Shown: positions 45,028 to 53,445 of the stretch, piece by piece | Layout: every line of letters starts with the position of its first letter | How positions within the stretch are numbered: position 1 is the first letter of the stretch | DNA from: Deltaproteobacteria bacterium | GTDB taxonomy: Bacteria > Myxococcota > JADLHZ01 | Assembly (NCBI GenBank): GCA_020848545.1 | Contig: JADLHZ010000044.1 | Coordinates: forward strand, 310,001 to 374,000 | Length of the DNA stretch: 64,000 nt | Direction of reading: 5' to 3' | Notes under the pieces: model-generated | The model's database searches: none | Told to the model about the DNA's origin: nothing | What the model saw: only the letters and a program-made list of their open reading frames with translations | Made by a program: the position numbers and the translations under genes

Positions 45028-45867
45028 TTACGGAAGGGTCAGCTCTGGGAGCGGCGCGCTCAGCCAGAAGCGGTTGTTCGCCTCGTCGCCACCGTTCGTG
45101 CCGAGCTCTTGGCGCACGCCGACCTTCACGTCGTGCACTGCTAATTCGGCGCCGACCGCGAACGACGGCCGGCCGTGGCCGTTGATGAAGCCGCCGGGCA
45201 TCGTCAGCCACGGATCGCTGCACGCATACGAGCCCAAGCGGCCGACGCCCGAGAGCGTGAGCTTCGCGTCGCGCGCGAGATCGAAGGTTTGCTCCGCGCC
45301 CATGTACGCGCGCGCGTAGCTGAGGCCGGTCGCGCCGATCGCGAGCTGGCTCTCAACGCCGGCGAGCGGCTTGAAGCCCCAAGGCAGCGTGCTGTCTGGA
45401 ATGCGCAGCGCGGTGCGGCCCGTGAGCAGCAGCGCGCCTCTGTACCTGTTCGGATAGCGGCTCTGCAGCGGCACGTAGGCGCCGCGGCTCCAGTCGTAGC
45501 CGGTCCCGTCGCGCGTGCGGCCGCCGTGGATCAAGCGATGCCAGCCTTCTTGCACCTCGACCAAGCGAAAGTCGCCGCTCGCCGCGACGCCGGCGCCGAG
45601 CCATAGGTCCATGACGTCGTCGGAGCTCACGAGCGCTTCGCCGCGCACGCTCACGAGATCCGTGCGGGCAACGCTGCCGGCCGTTTGTTGGGCGGTGATG
45701 GCGTCTTTCTTCGTCAGCATTTGGCCCGAAACGTCGACGATGAACGGGACGTCCGAGGTGCCTTCGAGCGTGGCGCCGAGCGCGGCGGTCTGACCGTCAT
45801 CGTCGTCGCCTAAAGTGAGGGTGTCGTTCGTGTGCCACGGGGTAAAGGTGTCGATACTGACCGGCAT
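45028..45867 (-). CDS. Outer-membrane beta-barrel-like protein, no signal peptide seen (weakly LpxR-like)
   Basis: 279 aa. GGAGG five bases upstream fixes this ATG (a longer frame to 45942 lacks such a site). The sequence is strand-rich with Gly/aromatic patterns ('LPWGFKPLAGVESQLAIGATGLSYARAYMGAEQTF', 'RPSFAVGAELAVHDVKVGVRQELG'). 'WHTNDTLTLGDDDDG' and 'GWHRLIHGG' faintly recall the lipid A deacylase LpxR. There is no recognisable Sec signal, which is unexpected for a barrel protein. It sits between MmsA and the aminotransferase on the same strand. It could be an uptake porin or a cytosolic beta-protein; undecided. Confidence 0.65.
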   Translation of the reverse strand: MPVSIDTFTPWHTNDTLTLGDDDDGQTAALGATLEGTSDVPFIVDVSGQMLTKKDAITAQQTAGSVARTDLVSVRGEALVSSDDVMDLWLGAGVAASGDFRLVEVQEGWHRLIHGGRTRDGTGYDWSRGAYVPLQSRYPNRYRGALLLTGRTALRIPDSTLPWGFKPLAGVESQLAIGATGLSYARAYMGAEQTFDLARDAKLTLSGVGRLGSYACSDPWLTMPGGFINGHGRPSFAVGAELAVHDVKVGVRQELGTNGGDEANNRFWLSAPLPELTLP

Positions 45868-45951
45868 GGTGCCTCCGTCAGAATCTTCGCGGGTTCTTGC
45901 GATGGAGGGCCGAAGGGTGACGAGCGAGTCACGCTTTGGCAACGGGCGTTT

Positions 45952-47493
45952 CTATGACATCCAGGTCTGATCGGACTGCGCGGCCCACTTGCTCGTGACC
46001 TTGCGCTCGCGGCTCCAGAAGCGGAAGCCGTCCATGCCGGTCATGTCGCCGTGCCCGAACTTCGAGTGGTTCCAGCCGCCGAACGAGAACGGCTCGCGCG
46101 GCACCGGCACGCCGATGTTCACGCCGCACATGCCGGCCTCGAAGCGCTCGATGGCATAGCGTGCGACGCCGCCCGATTGGGTGAAGATGCTCGCGGCGTT
46201 GCCGTAGGGGTTCTTGTTCTCGATCGCGATCGCTTGATCGATCGTGTTGACGCGCACGATCGACAGCACTGGCCCAAAGATCTCCTCGCACGCGGCTGGC
46301 CACTCGGGCTTCATGTTGTCGAGGATGGTCGGGCCGATCCAGTAGCCGCCGGCGCCCGGGACCTTCGCGTTGCGGCCATCGAGGAGCACCTTCGCGCCCA
46401 TTTTTTCGGCGTTGTCGATGTACGCGACGATGCGCTCGTACGCTTCCTTGTTGATGATCGGGCCCATGTCTTCGCCGAGGCGGATCTTCTTCGCTTCGGC
46501 GACGGTGCGCTCGATGATGTGATCGATCTTGCCGACGCCGAGCACGACGCTCGCGGCCATGCAGCGTTGGCCCGCGCAGCCGTAGGCCGAGGCGCTGACG
46601 GTCGAGCCGGTGAGCTCGAGGTCGGCGTCCGGCGCGATGACGATGTGGTTCTTGGCGCCGCCCAGGCACAACATGCGCTTGCCGGTCTTGGCGCCGCGCT
46701 CGTAGAGCAGCTTCGCGACCTTCGTCGATCCGACGAAGCCGACCGCCTTGATGTCCGGATGATCGACGATCGCTTCGACGACCGCGCGCGTGCCGTTGAC
46801 TACGTTGAAGACGCCGTCCGGTAGGCCCGCTTCCTTCAAGAGCAACGCGAGCTTCATCGCGCCGAAGGGCACTTGCTCGCTCGGCTTCAAGATGAACGCG
46901 TTGCCGGCGATCAGCACCTGCGGAAGCATCCACAGCGGCACCCTGACCGGGAAGTTGAACGGCACGATGCCTGCGCACACGCCGAGCGGCTCGAAGGTGG
47001 TCTCGCAGTTGATGCCGCGGCTGACGTCGAGCTGTTGGCCGGTCACCATGTTGGCGAGCGAGCAGCCCATCTCGACGCACTCGATGCCCTTCAAGACGTC
47101 GGCCTTCGCTTCGGCGTAGACCTTGCCGTTCTCGTGGCTGACGAGCCAGCTGAGCTCTTCGAGGTCGCGCTCCATCAGCGCCTTCAGCTTGTAGAGGACT
47201 TGCGAGCGCTCCTTCACCGGCACCGTGCGCCACTGCAGGAACGCGTTCTTCGCGCTGGCGACCGCGGTCTCGATGTCGGCAGGGCCGCTGACGCTGACGT
47301 GGCCCATGGTCTTTTCGTGACGCGGGTTCGACACCGGCATCGTGGTGCCGCCAATGGCGTCGTGGAATTGGCCGTGGATCCAGTTCTTCGCGGTCGTATA
47401 TTCGACGAAGTCGTAGTTTTTTCCGCGGAAGTGCAGTGGGTGATGATCGGACTGTGAAACGTTGGCGATGGCAGCGGTCGACATATGGTTCAT
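45952..47493 (-). CDS. mmsA: CoA-acylating methylmalonate-semialdehyde dehydrogenase
   Basis: 513 aa. GGAGAGG ahead of the ATG supports the start. It is an aldehyde dehydrogenase fold with catalytic Cys311 in 'GCAGQRCMA', the NAD site 'AVGFVGSTKVAKLLYERG', and 'PFNFPVRVPLWMLPQVLIAGN', a signature of MmsA / malonate-semialdehyde dehydrogenase. The enzyme makes propionyl-CoA or acetyl-CoA plus CO2 from the semialdehyde, NAD+ and CoA. It is the likely first gene of the cluster with the barrel-like protein and aminotransferase. Confidence 0.94.
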   Translation of the reverse strand: MNHMSTAAIANVSQSDHHPLHFRGKNYDFVEYTTAKNWIHGQFHDAIGGTTMPVSNPRHEKTMGHVSVSGPADIETAVASAKNAFLQWRTVPVKERSQVLYKLKALMERDLEELSWLVSHENGKVYAEAKADVLKGIECVEMGCSLANMVTGQQLDVSRGINCETTFEPLGVCAGIVPFNFPVRVPLWMLPQVLIAGNAFILKPSEQVPFGAMKLALLLKEAGLPDGVFNVVNGTRAVVEAIVDHPDIKAVGFVGSTKVAKLLYERGAKTGKRMLCLGGAKNHIVIAPDADLELTGSTVSASAYGCAGQRCMAASVVLGVGKIDHIIERTVAEAKKIRLGEDMGPIINKEAYERIVAYIDNAEKMGAKVLLDGRNAKVPGAGGYWIGPTILDNMKPEWPAACEEIFGPVLSIVRVNTIDQAIAIENKNPYGNAASIFTQSGGVARYAIERFEAGMCGVNIGVPVPREPFSFGGWNHSKFGHGDMTGMDGFRFWSRERKVTSKWAAQSDQTWMS

Positions 47494-47892
47494 TGTACCT
47501 CTCCAGCGGAAAAGCGAAGCGGGCGTCTAACCATAATGAATTCGTAAGCGCAAGGAGGGTGAGCCGAGATCGCCGCCGCCCCATTCGTCGACCGTCGAGC
47601 CCACGCGCTTCCGCGGCGGCAGGGCCGGGCCAGGCGTCGCGACGGGCTCGGCCTATTCGGCGCACTCCTCGTCGGTGAGGAACCGCACGAGCCTGCCCAG
47701 CGCACATGATCGTGCGGGGTTGGAAACGCACGGTCATACTCCCTTGATGGGCGTGTGCTGGCTCGCTCTCGTTTTCAAAGTTGCGCGCACTGGCTCCGGC
47801 GCAACGAATAGCTTCGGGGCGATTGCGGTGAAGTCCGGTGACCAAGTCGTGTGGGCGGCGACCGAGGCCCTCGCCGGCGGCGTGCCCTAGCG
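47494..47892. other. 399-bp intergenic region, no convincing gene
   Basis: It divides the divergent mmsA and HEAT-like genes and must contain their promoters. A 47-codon frame (47747-47890, plus strand) ends 2 bp before the next ATG, but its sequence has no family resemblance or clear ribosome site. Part of the minus strand has coding-like composition (47550-47700) broken by stops. Nothing stronger was seen. Confidence 0.6.
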
Positions 47893-49287
47893 ATGCTCCT
47901 CGAAGCCCTCGTCCACCTCGCCCTCGCCGTCATCGCGCTCGCGATCACCGTGTACCTCTCGCTGAAGGACTACGCTGCCGACTCCGGCGCCGACGTGCTC
48001 TTGCTCATCGTCTTCGTCGCCACGCTCGGCTTCGGCGCGCTCGGGGAAGTCGGCGCGCATTTTCTCGGCAAGCACTTCGGCCTCGCCGACGGTGCGCGGC
48101 GGCTCGCGCGCTACGCGGGCTTCATGACGCCGGCGTTCTTGGCGGTGGCGCTGTCAATGCTCGGCCGCGGCGCCGATCAGGCGAAGAAGGACGTGGAGAA
48201 GGAACGGCTGCGCGCGATGACGACCGCGGCGCTGCTCGACGAAGCGAACGCGATGAAGCTCATCGTGCCGTCGGCGGCCGGCGCGATCGGAGAGAAGCCC
48301 GACGGCATCGCCGAGCTCCTCGCGGCGATCGACGCCGGCGACACACGGGAGCAGACGCTCTACGTGCTCGACACTTTGACGGCGAAGGTCTCGGTGAGCG
48401 ATCGCGCGCGGGCCGTCGCCATCGCAAAGGCGGCGCTCGCGGCCGAGAAGACACGTCGCGCAGCGGTCCGGCTCGCGACGACGCTCGGCGATCCGGCGCT
48501 CGTCCAGGCGCTGCGCGCACCGATGACGGAGGCCGAGCGCCAAGTCGGCGACGTGGGCAGAGCGCTCGTCACGTGTGGCGATGTGTCCGCGCTCGATGAC
48601 TACGTCGGCGGCAAGCTCGAGCTCTTTCCTCCGCGTGGGGACGCACCGGATCGCAAGCGGGCGCCGGCGCAGGCGGTCGAGCGCGCCGAGCAGTTGTGGG
48701 ACGCGGCGAAGACGGTGGAGCAGGAGAGCCGCGCGCTGCGCCTCGTCGCATGGCTCGATGATCCGCATCGCATGCTCGGGCCGGTCGCGTTCGATCGCAA
48801 GCGCGCAGACGCCGTGCGGCAGGTGGCGTTCGATCTCTGGGAAGCGCCGGAGCGAACGTCCCGCGCCGACGCAGCGGGGATGCACGCGGCCGCGCGAGAA
48901 GCCGGGAGCGCGGCGCCGCAGATGCTGCTCCTGTTGCTCTATCGGCCCGCCGAGCTCGACGCGGTGCGCGGGGCCGCGAAGATGCTCGGCGCGGAAGCGC
49001 GCGACATCTACGTGCGCGAAGCGTTGAGCGGGCCGAAAGGGATCCGCGCGCGATCGATGGAGTTGCTCGGCGCTTTTGCCGGAGACGAGATCGCGTGGGC
49101 GGCGCTCGCGAAGATCGCGGGCGACCGCGCAGAGCACGTGGAGCTGCGGGCGCAGGCGCTCGAATCGCTCGCCGCGGTCGACGCGAAGAAGACGCTGCCC
49201 CTGGCTGAAGCCGTGCGGAAAGAGGCGCTGAATCACGTGTCGATCGGGACGGCGATCGAAGCCGTCGTGCAAGCCGCCAAGCGCTGA
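47893..49287 (+). CDS. Membrane-anchored HEAT-like repeat protein, unknown
   Basis: 464 aa. Three N-terminal hydrophobic helices (residues ~4-25, 30-50 and 76-93) are followed by a long Ala/Leu-rich all-helical region of paired helices ('AAKMLGAEARDIYVREAL', 'RARSMELLGAFAGDE', 'ELRAQALESLAAVDAKK') like HEAT/Armadillo repeats. No catalytic motif. A cytoplasmic scaffold tethered to the inner membrane is the simplest reading. It is divergent from mmsA and ends 123 bp before the FAD oxidase gene. The family is not recognised. Confidence 0.78.
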   Translation: MLLEALVHLALAVIALAITVYLSLKDYAADSGADVLLLIVFVATLGFGALGEVGAHFLGKHFGLADGARRLARYAGFMTPAFLAVALSMLGRGADQAKKDVEKERLRAMTTAALLDEANAMKLIVPSAAGAIGEKPDGIAELLAAIDAGDTREQTLYVLDTLTAKVSVSDRARAVAIAKAALAAEKTRRAAVRLATTLGDPALVQALRAPMTEAERQVGDVGRALVTCGDVSALDDYVGGKLELFPPRGDAPDRKRAPAQAVERAEQLWDAAKTVEQESRALRLVAWLDDPHRMLGPVAFDRKRADAVRQVAFDLWEAPERTSRADAAGMHAAAREAGSAAPQMLLLLLYRPAELDAVRGAAKMLGAEARDIYVREALSGPKGIRARSMELLGAFAGDEIAWAALAKIAGDRAEHVELRAQALESLAAVDAKKTLPLAEAVRKEALNHVSIGTAIEAVVQAAKR

Positions 49288-49410
49288 GCGGCGTGGCGGG
49301 CACTGAATCACGTGACGGCCGCGTAACGTTACATTCGCGCGGGCCGCGCCGAAAAGCGCAGTGTATTCTTCGTGGCTACATCGGCATGCGGGTTGCTCTT
49401 GCCTGCGGCC

Positions 49411-51204
49411 ATGAAGACGAACAAGGCAGACGAAGTGACCTCCGCCGATCGCGCGGCAGCGCTCCGGCACGTTCCCTATGGGGCTCCGAAGAAAGCCAAG
49501 CTCGCCCTGGTCGACAGCGCCGAGCCCATCCGCTCTCCGGTCGACGCCTTCGCCGGCACCGTCGCCGCCGGCGGCACGTGGAGCGCGCAGCCGACGACGG
49601 TCGTCAAGCCCGGCCCGCGCGTCATGGGCCGCACGGCGCCCGAGCTCAGGCCGGTGCCCGTCGTTCATACGGTCTTGCGCGCGACCGGCACGGCGCTCGG
49701 CCTCGGCGCGGTCGTCGGAGGCGTCGCGATGTTGGCGTTGCTCTCCGGTCCGGGCGCGATCGTCGCCGCGTTGCTCCTGATCCTCGCCGGCATCCTCGCG
49801 GCGTTGCTCTGTGTAACGAGCCAGCGCAACGCCGAGCAGGCGGTGTTCGACGTCGGCAAGAACGTCGACAAGAAGGCCGTGAGCGACTTCTCGGGCCACG
49901 TCTCGTTCGTGCCGGAGTACAAAGTCGCGCCGCAGAACGAGCAAGAGATCGCGGCCGTGCTGCGCGCCGCGCAGCGAGACAAGAAGCGCGTGAAGGTGAT
50001 CGGCTCGGGTCACTCGTTCTCGGGCGCGTTCGCGACCGACGGCTACCTGATGAGCCTCGCCAAGCTGAACGCGATGCAAGTCATCGACAAAGACAAGGGG
50101 CTCGTCAGCGTGGGCGCCGGCGCCAAGCTCGACGACATCAAGGAGTTCTTGGCGGCGAACGGCCTCGCGTTCGAAAACCTCGGCGGCATCACCAAGCAAG
50201 CGATCGCCGGCGCGATCAACACCGGCACGCACGGGTCGGGCGCAAGCTACGGCATCATCGCGACGCAGGTGGAGCGGCTGAAGCTGATGACCGCCGACGG
50301 CAAGACGCAGTGGCTGTCGCGGAGCGAGAACCCAGAGCTGTTCAGCGCCGCGCTCGTCAGCATGGGCGCGCTCGGCGTCATCACCGAGATCGTGCTGCGC
50401 ACGCGGCCGGCGTACAACTTGAAAGAGGTCGTCACGAAGACCACCTTCGATGAAGCGTTCGATCAAGCGAAGATCGAGGCGCGCTTGAAGCAAAACGATC
50501 GCTTTCAGATCATTTGGATCCCGCACAGCTGGGACACGTTCTTGGTCGAGCGCAACCCGACCACCGCCCCGGCAGACGCCGACTTCAGCCACGAGACGCC
50601 CGACGCGCCGTTCTTCGAGCGCCTCGCCCAGAACTTCGGCCTGGCGCTCAGCCACGTCTCGGACGACTGGCGCCCTGCGCTCATGGCGATCGCGGGCGGA
50701 ACCCAGCCAGCCGTCGACGTCCAGGTAGGCAGGAGCGACCTCATCTTGTCGCGGCCGTTGCCACCGCGGCAGCGTGAGCTCGAGTTCGCGTTCCCGCTCG
50801 CCGACGCCGAGAAGGTGATGCGCAAGCTGCGCGCCGAGATCGAGCGCCAAGGGCTGAAGATGAACTTTCCGTGCTCGATGCGCTTCGTGAAGGGCGACGA
50901 CCTCTTGATGAGCCCAGCGAATCGCGGCGACTCGTTCTACATTTCGGTGCTCTTGCAGGGCGAGAGTGACCAAGACGACCACGTGATGCAAGCGATCCAA
51001 CGCGTTTTCGCCGATCTCGGCGGCCGCCCGCACTGGGGCAAAGAGAACGATCAGGTCACCGCCGAGGAGCTGCGCGACTCCTACGGCGAGAGCTACGATC
51101 GCTTCTGCGAATGGCTCGCGAAGTTGGATCCGCAGGGCACGTTTCGCAGCGACTACGTCGATCGCTTTTTCCCCTACCGGGATCGCGCGGAAAAACCCCG
51201 ATAA
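49411..51204 (+). CDS. Membrane-anchored FAD-linked sugar-lactone oxidase (ALO/GULO type)
   Basis: 597 aa from ATG 49411 (GTG 49372 is an alternative). Residues ~1-85 are a charged lead; ~85-135 form a two-helix hydrophobic hairpin, unusual for the family. Then comes a VAO-type FAD domain: 'VIGSGHSFSG', with His201 at the place where family members attach FAD covalently, and 'GGITKQAIAGAINTGTHGSG'. The C-terminal ALO domain has 'RPHWGKENDQ' and 'DPQGTFRSDY'. It oxidises an aldono-lactone or alditol at the membrane; exact substrate open. Confidence 0.9.
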   Translation: MKTNKADEVTSADRAAALRHVPYGAPKKAKLALVDSAEPIRSPVDAFAGTVAAGGTWSAQPTTVVKPGPRVMGRTAPELRPVPVVHTVLRATGTALGLGAVVGGVAMLALLSGPGAIVAALLLILAGILAALLCVTSQRNAEQAVFDVGKNVDKKAVSDFSGHVSFVPEYKVAPQNEQEIAAVLRAAQRDKKRVKVIGSGHSFSGAFATDGYLMSLAKLNAMQVIDKDKGLVSVGAGAKLDDIKEFLAANGLAFENLGGITKQAIAGAINTGTHGSGASYGIIATQVERLKLMTADGKTQWLSRSENPELFSAALVSMGALGVITEIVLRTRPAYNLKEVVTKTTFDEAFDQAKIEARLKQNDRFQIIWIPHSWDTFLVERNPTTAPADADFSHETPDAPFFERLAQNFGLALSHVSDDWRPALMAIAGGTQPAVDVQVGRSDLILSRPLPPRQRELEFAFPLADAEKVMRKLRAEIERQGLKMNFPCSMRFVKGDDLLMSPANRGDSFYISVLLQGESDQDDHVMQAIQRVFADLGGRPHWGKENDQVTAEELRDSYGESYDRFCEWLAKLDPQGTFRSDYVDRFFPYRDRAEKPR

Positions 51205-51293
51205 TTCACGACCATTCGCGAACTTCGCCAAGCTTTGTTGCGTGTCCGTCAAGCGCAGGCGACGTCGAGAACCACTCGGGTTTTTCGTCGAAA

Positions 51294-51310
51294 CTCATAG
51301 CACCTATGAG
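51294..51310. promoter_or_regulatory. Palindrome overlapping the tetR start codon, possible operator
   Basis: CTCATAG-CAC-CTATGAG is a perfect 7-3-7 inverted repeat. The ATG of the TetR gene lies inside the right arm. TetR proteins typically repress their own genes by binding palindromes near the promoter or start, so autoregulation is a plausible inference. Confidence 0.55.
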
Positions 51311-51887
51311 AAAACAACCGAGACAAAGCCGCGCCATCGAGACCAAACGTGCCTGCGTCACCGCTGCTGAGATGTTGCTTCCGTCGCGGGGACCCCTGTC
51401 GCTCACACCCACCGAGGTCGCGCGCCGCGCCGGTGTGAGCCCGGGATCGTTCTACCAATACTTTCCGAGCAAGCAGGCGCTGCTCGCCGAGCTCGCCGAG
51501 CTGTGGATGCAGCGTCACTTGGAAGATCTGATGGTGTGCTTGCCCGAGCTGCGCCAACCGGAGGGCGCTGCGGCGTTCGTCTACGCGCTCTGCGAACGCT
51601 TTCGCGCGCGGCCGAACATGCACCACGTGCTGATGGGGAGCATCGCGTCGATCGAAGACGACAGCGGCATCCGCGTCATCCGCGAGCGCACGCACGCGAT
51701 GCTCGCCGATGCCATCGCGACCGCCAGCGGCAAGGAAGCGTCGCCTCAGCAGGCCGCTGTGCTCACGCATCAGCTCGACAGCACGCTCACCGGGCTCTGC
51801 TTGGGCCTGATTCCGCCGGCGGCAGAGAACGCCGCGCTGACGATGCTCGTGCGCGCCGTCCAGAGCACGCTTTCGCCTAGCGCCTAA
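51306..51887 (+). CDS. TetR family transcriptional regulator
   Basis: 193 aa. The N-terminal HTH has 'EVARRAGVSPGSFYQYFPSKQALLAELAELW' (residues ~36-66), the TetR signature; residues 67-193 are the helical ligand domain. The frame extends upstream only into the end of the oxidase gene. The start codon lies in a 17-bp palindrome that may be its own operator. It is convergent with dihydropyrimidinase, overlapping by 4 bp. It might control the oxidase or pyrimidine genes; no direct evidence. Confidence 0.92.
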   Translation: MRKQPRQSRAIETKRACVTAAEMLLPSRGPLSLTPTEVARRAGVSPGSFYQYFPSKQALLAELAELWMQRHLEDLMVCLPELRQPEGAAAFVYALCERFRARPNMHHVLMGSIASIEDDSGIRVIRERTHAMLADAIATASGKEASPQQAAVLTHQLDSTLTGLCLGLIPPAAENAALTMLVRAVQSTLSPSA

Positions 51888-53281
51888 GCCTTGGGCAGGT
51901 CGCGGCGCAGGTAGCGACCGTTGCCGCGCGTCACCCGCAAGTCGCCATCCTTGTAGGCGAGCTCGCCGCGGACGAGCGTGTGCGTGACCTGGCCCTTCGT
52001 CTCGAAGCCTTCGAAGATGCTGCGATCGCAGTTGTGCTTGTGCGTCTTGGCGCTGATCTTCCCGCGCGTCGTCGCGTCGAACACCACGAGATCAGCGTCC
52101 GAGCCGACGAGGATCGCGCCCTTCTTCGGATACAAGTTGAACACCTTGGCCGGCAGCGTGGAGCACGCGTTGACGAACTGCTCGGGCGTGATGCGGCCGC
52201 GCTCGACGCCGTAGGTCCACATGAGGCTCAAGCGATCCTGCACGCCGGCGGCGCCGTTCGGGATGCGCGTGAAGTCGTCCTTGCCGGCGAGCTTCTGCTG
52301 GTGCGTGAACGGGCAGTGATCGGTGGCGACGGTGTGGATCAACCCGGCCGCGAGCCCCGCCCACAGCGCCTCTTGGTGGCCCTTCGGGCGGATCGGCGGG
52401 CTCATGACGTAGTCAGCGGCATCAGTGGCCGAGCCTTCGAAGTCTCTCTTCTCGTACACGCTGTCGTCGAGGAGCAGATACTGCGGGCAGGTCTCGGCCC
52501 ACACGAGCAGGCCTTCTTTGCGCGCGGTGACGACGGCGTCGAGCGCTTCCTTCGCGGTCAGGTGCACGATGTAAACCGGGATGCCCTGCGCGCGGGCCAG
52601 GGTGATCGCGCGGTGCGTGGCTTCGCCTTCGATCCACGAGGGGCGGCTCTCGGCGTGGTACTTCGCTTCCTTCTTGCCCTCGGCGATCAAGCGCTTCTGC
52701 AGCTCGACGACGGCGTAGCCATGCTCGCAGTGCGCCGTGACCAACGCGCCGAGCTTCCTGGCCGTGCGCATGATCTGGATGAGCTCCTGATCATCGACGC
52801 CGATCGCGCCGGTGTAGGCCATGAACGTCTTGAAGCTGGTGATGCCGTTGTCGTTGAACACCTGGTGCATGTGCCGCTCGACGCTCTCGTCGAACCAGGT
52901 GACGGCCATGTGGAACGCGTAGTCGGCCACGGATTTTTCGGCGTTCTTCATCCAGAAGTCGCGCGCGTCGATGAGCGACTGCTTGCGGTTCGGGATGATG
53001 AAGTCGATGATCGACGTGGTGCCGCCGGCCACGCCCGCCGCGGTGCCTGTGTAGAAGTCGTCGGCGCTGACGGTGCCCATGAACGGCAGCTCCATGTGCG
53101 TGTGGGCGTCGACGCCGCCCGGGAAGACGTACTGGCCGCTCGCGTCGACGACCTCGGCGCCGCTTGGGGCACTGAGGTTTTGGCCGATCGCTTTGATGAC
53201 GCCGCCGTCGCAGAGGATGTCGGCGGTGTAGCGGTCGGTCGCGGTGACGATGTTGCCGTTCTTGATCAGCGTCGTGCCCAT
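51884..53281 (-). CDS. Dihydropyrimidinase (D-hydantoinase)
   Basis: 465 aa. GAGGA five bases upstream supports the start. Binuclear zinc ligands: His60-Thr-His62 in 'GGVDAHTHMELPF', carbamylated Lys151 in 'GITSFKTFMAY', His in 'VTAHCEHG', His in 'VYIVHLTAKEA' and Asp in 'VATDHCPFTHQQK'. The enzyme opens 5,6-dihydrouracil/dihydrothymine to N-carbamoyl-beta-amino acids in the cytosol. With the nearby aminotransferase and MmsA it fits reductive pyrimidine breakdown. PreA/PreT and beta-ureidopropionase are absent from this window. Confidence 0.94.
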   Translation of the reverse strand: MGTTLIKNGNIVTATDRYTADILCDGGVIKAIGQNLSAPSGAEVVDASGQYVFPGGVDAHTHMELPFMGTVSADDFYTGTAAGVAGGTTSIIDFIIPNRKQSLIDARDFWMKNAEKSVADYAFHMAVTWFDESVERHMHQVFNDNGITSFKTFMAYTGAIGVDDQELIQIMRTARKLGALVTAHCEHGYAVVELQKRLIAEGKKEAKYHAESRPSWIEGEATHRAITLARAQGIPVYIVHLTAKEALDAVVTARKEGLLVWAETCPQYLLLDDSVYEKRDFEGSATDAADYVMSPPIRPKGHQEALWAGLAAGLIHTVATDHCPFTHQQKLAGKDDFTRIPNGAAGVQDRLSLMWTYGVERGRITPEQFVNACSTLPAKVFNLYPKKGAILVGSDADLVVFDATTRGKISAKTHKHNCDRSIFEGFETKGQVTHTLVRGELAYKDGDLRVTRGNGRYLRRDLPKA

Positions 53282-53380
53282 GGATTCCTCGCTCTGGAAG
53301 CGGGCGGGCTTAACAAACTGGGCGGCAGATGTCAGCGGGTCTCGGCGTGCCAAGCGAGAAGCTCGATGCCGCGGTCGCCC

Positions 53381-53445
53381 GAAAAGGGACCGGGGAGGGA
53401 TTCGCGAAAAGGGACCGGGGAGCGCGCTACTGGGGAGCGCGCTAC
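53381..53445 (+). repeat. Two GAAAAGGGACCGGGG units plus a 14-bp duplication at a stop codon
   Basis: Units begin at 53381 and 53406, again exactly 25 nt apart. GGGGAGCGCGCTAC follows twice (53417-53430 and 53432-53445); the second copy contains the stop codon of the GT4 gene. The element therefore sits at the 3' end of that gene and 100 bp upstream of the dihydropyrimidinase start. Confidence 0.88.

Noticed and set aside
47747-47890. 47-codon frame before the HEAT-like gene
   Set aside because: No ribosome site, no homology recognised and no signal sequence; too little to call.
51884-53281. Dihydropyrimidinase as allantoinase
   Set aside because: The motif set (GGVDAHTHMELPF, Lys151 context) and the nearby aminotransferase and MmsA fit dihydropyrimidinase better; no purine catabolism genes were seen.
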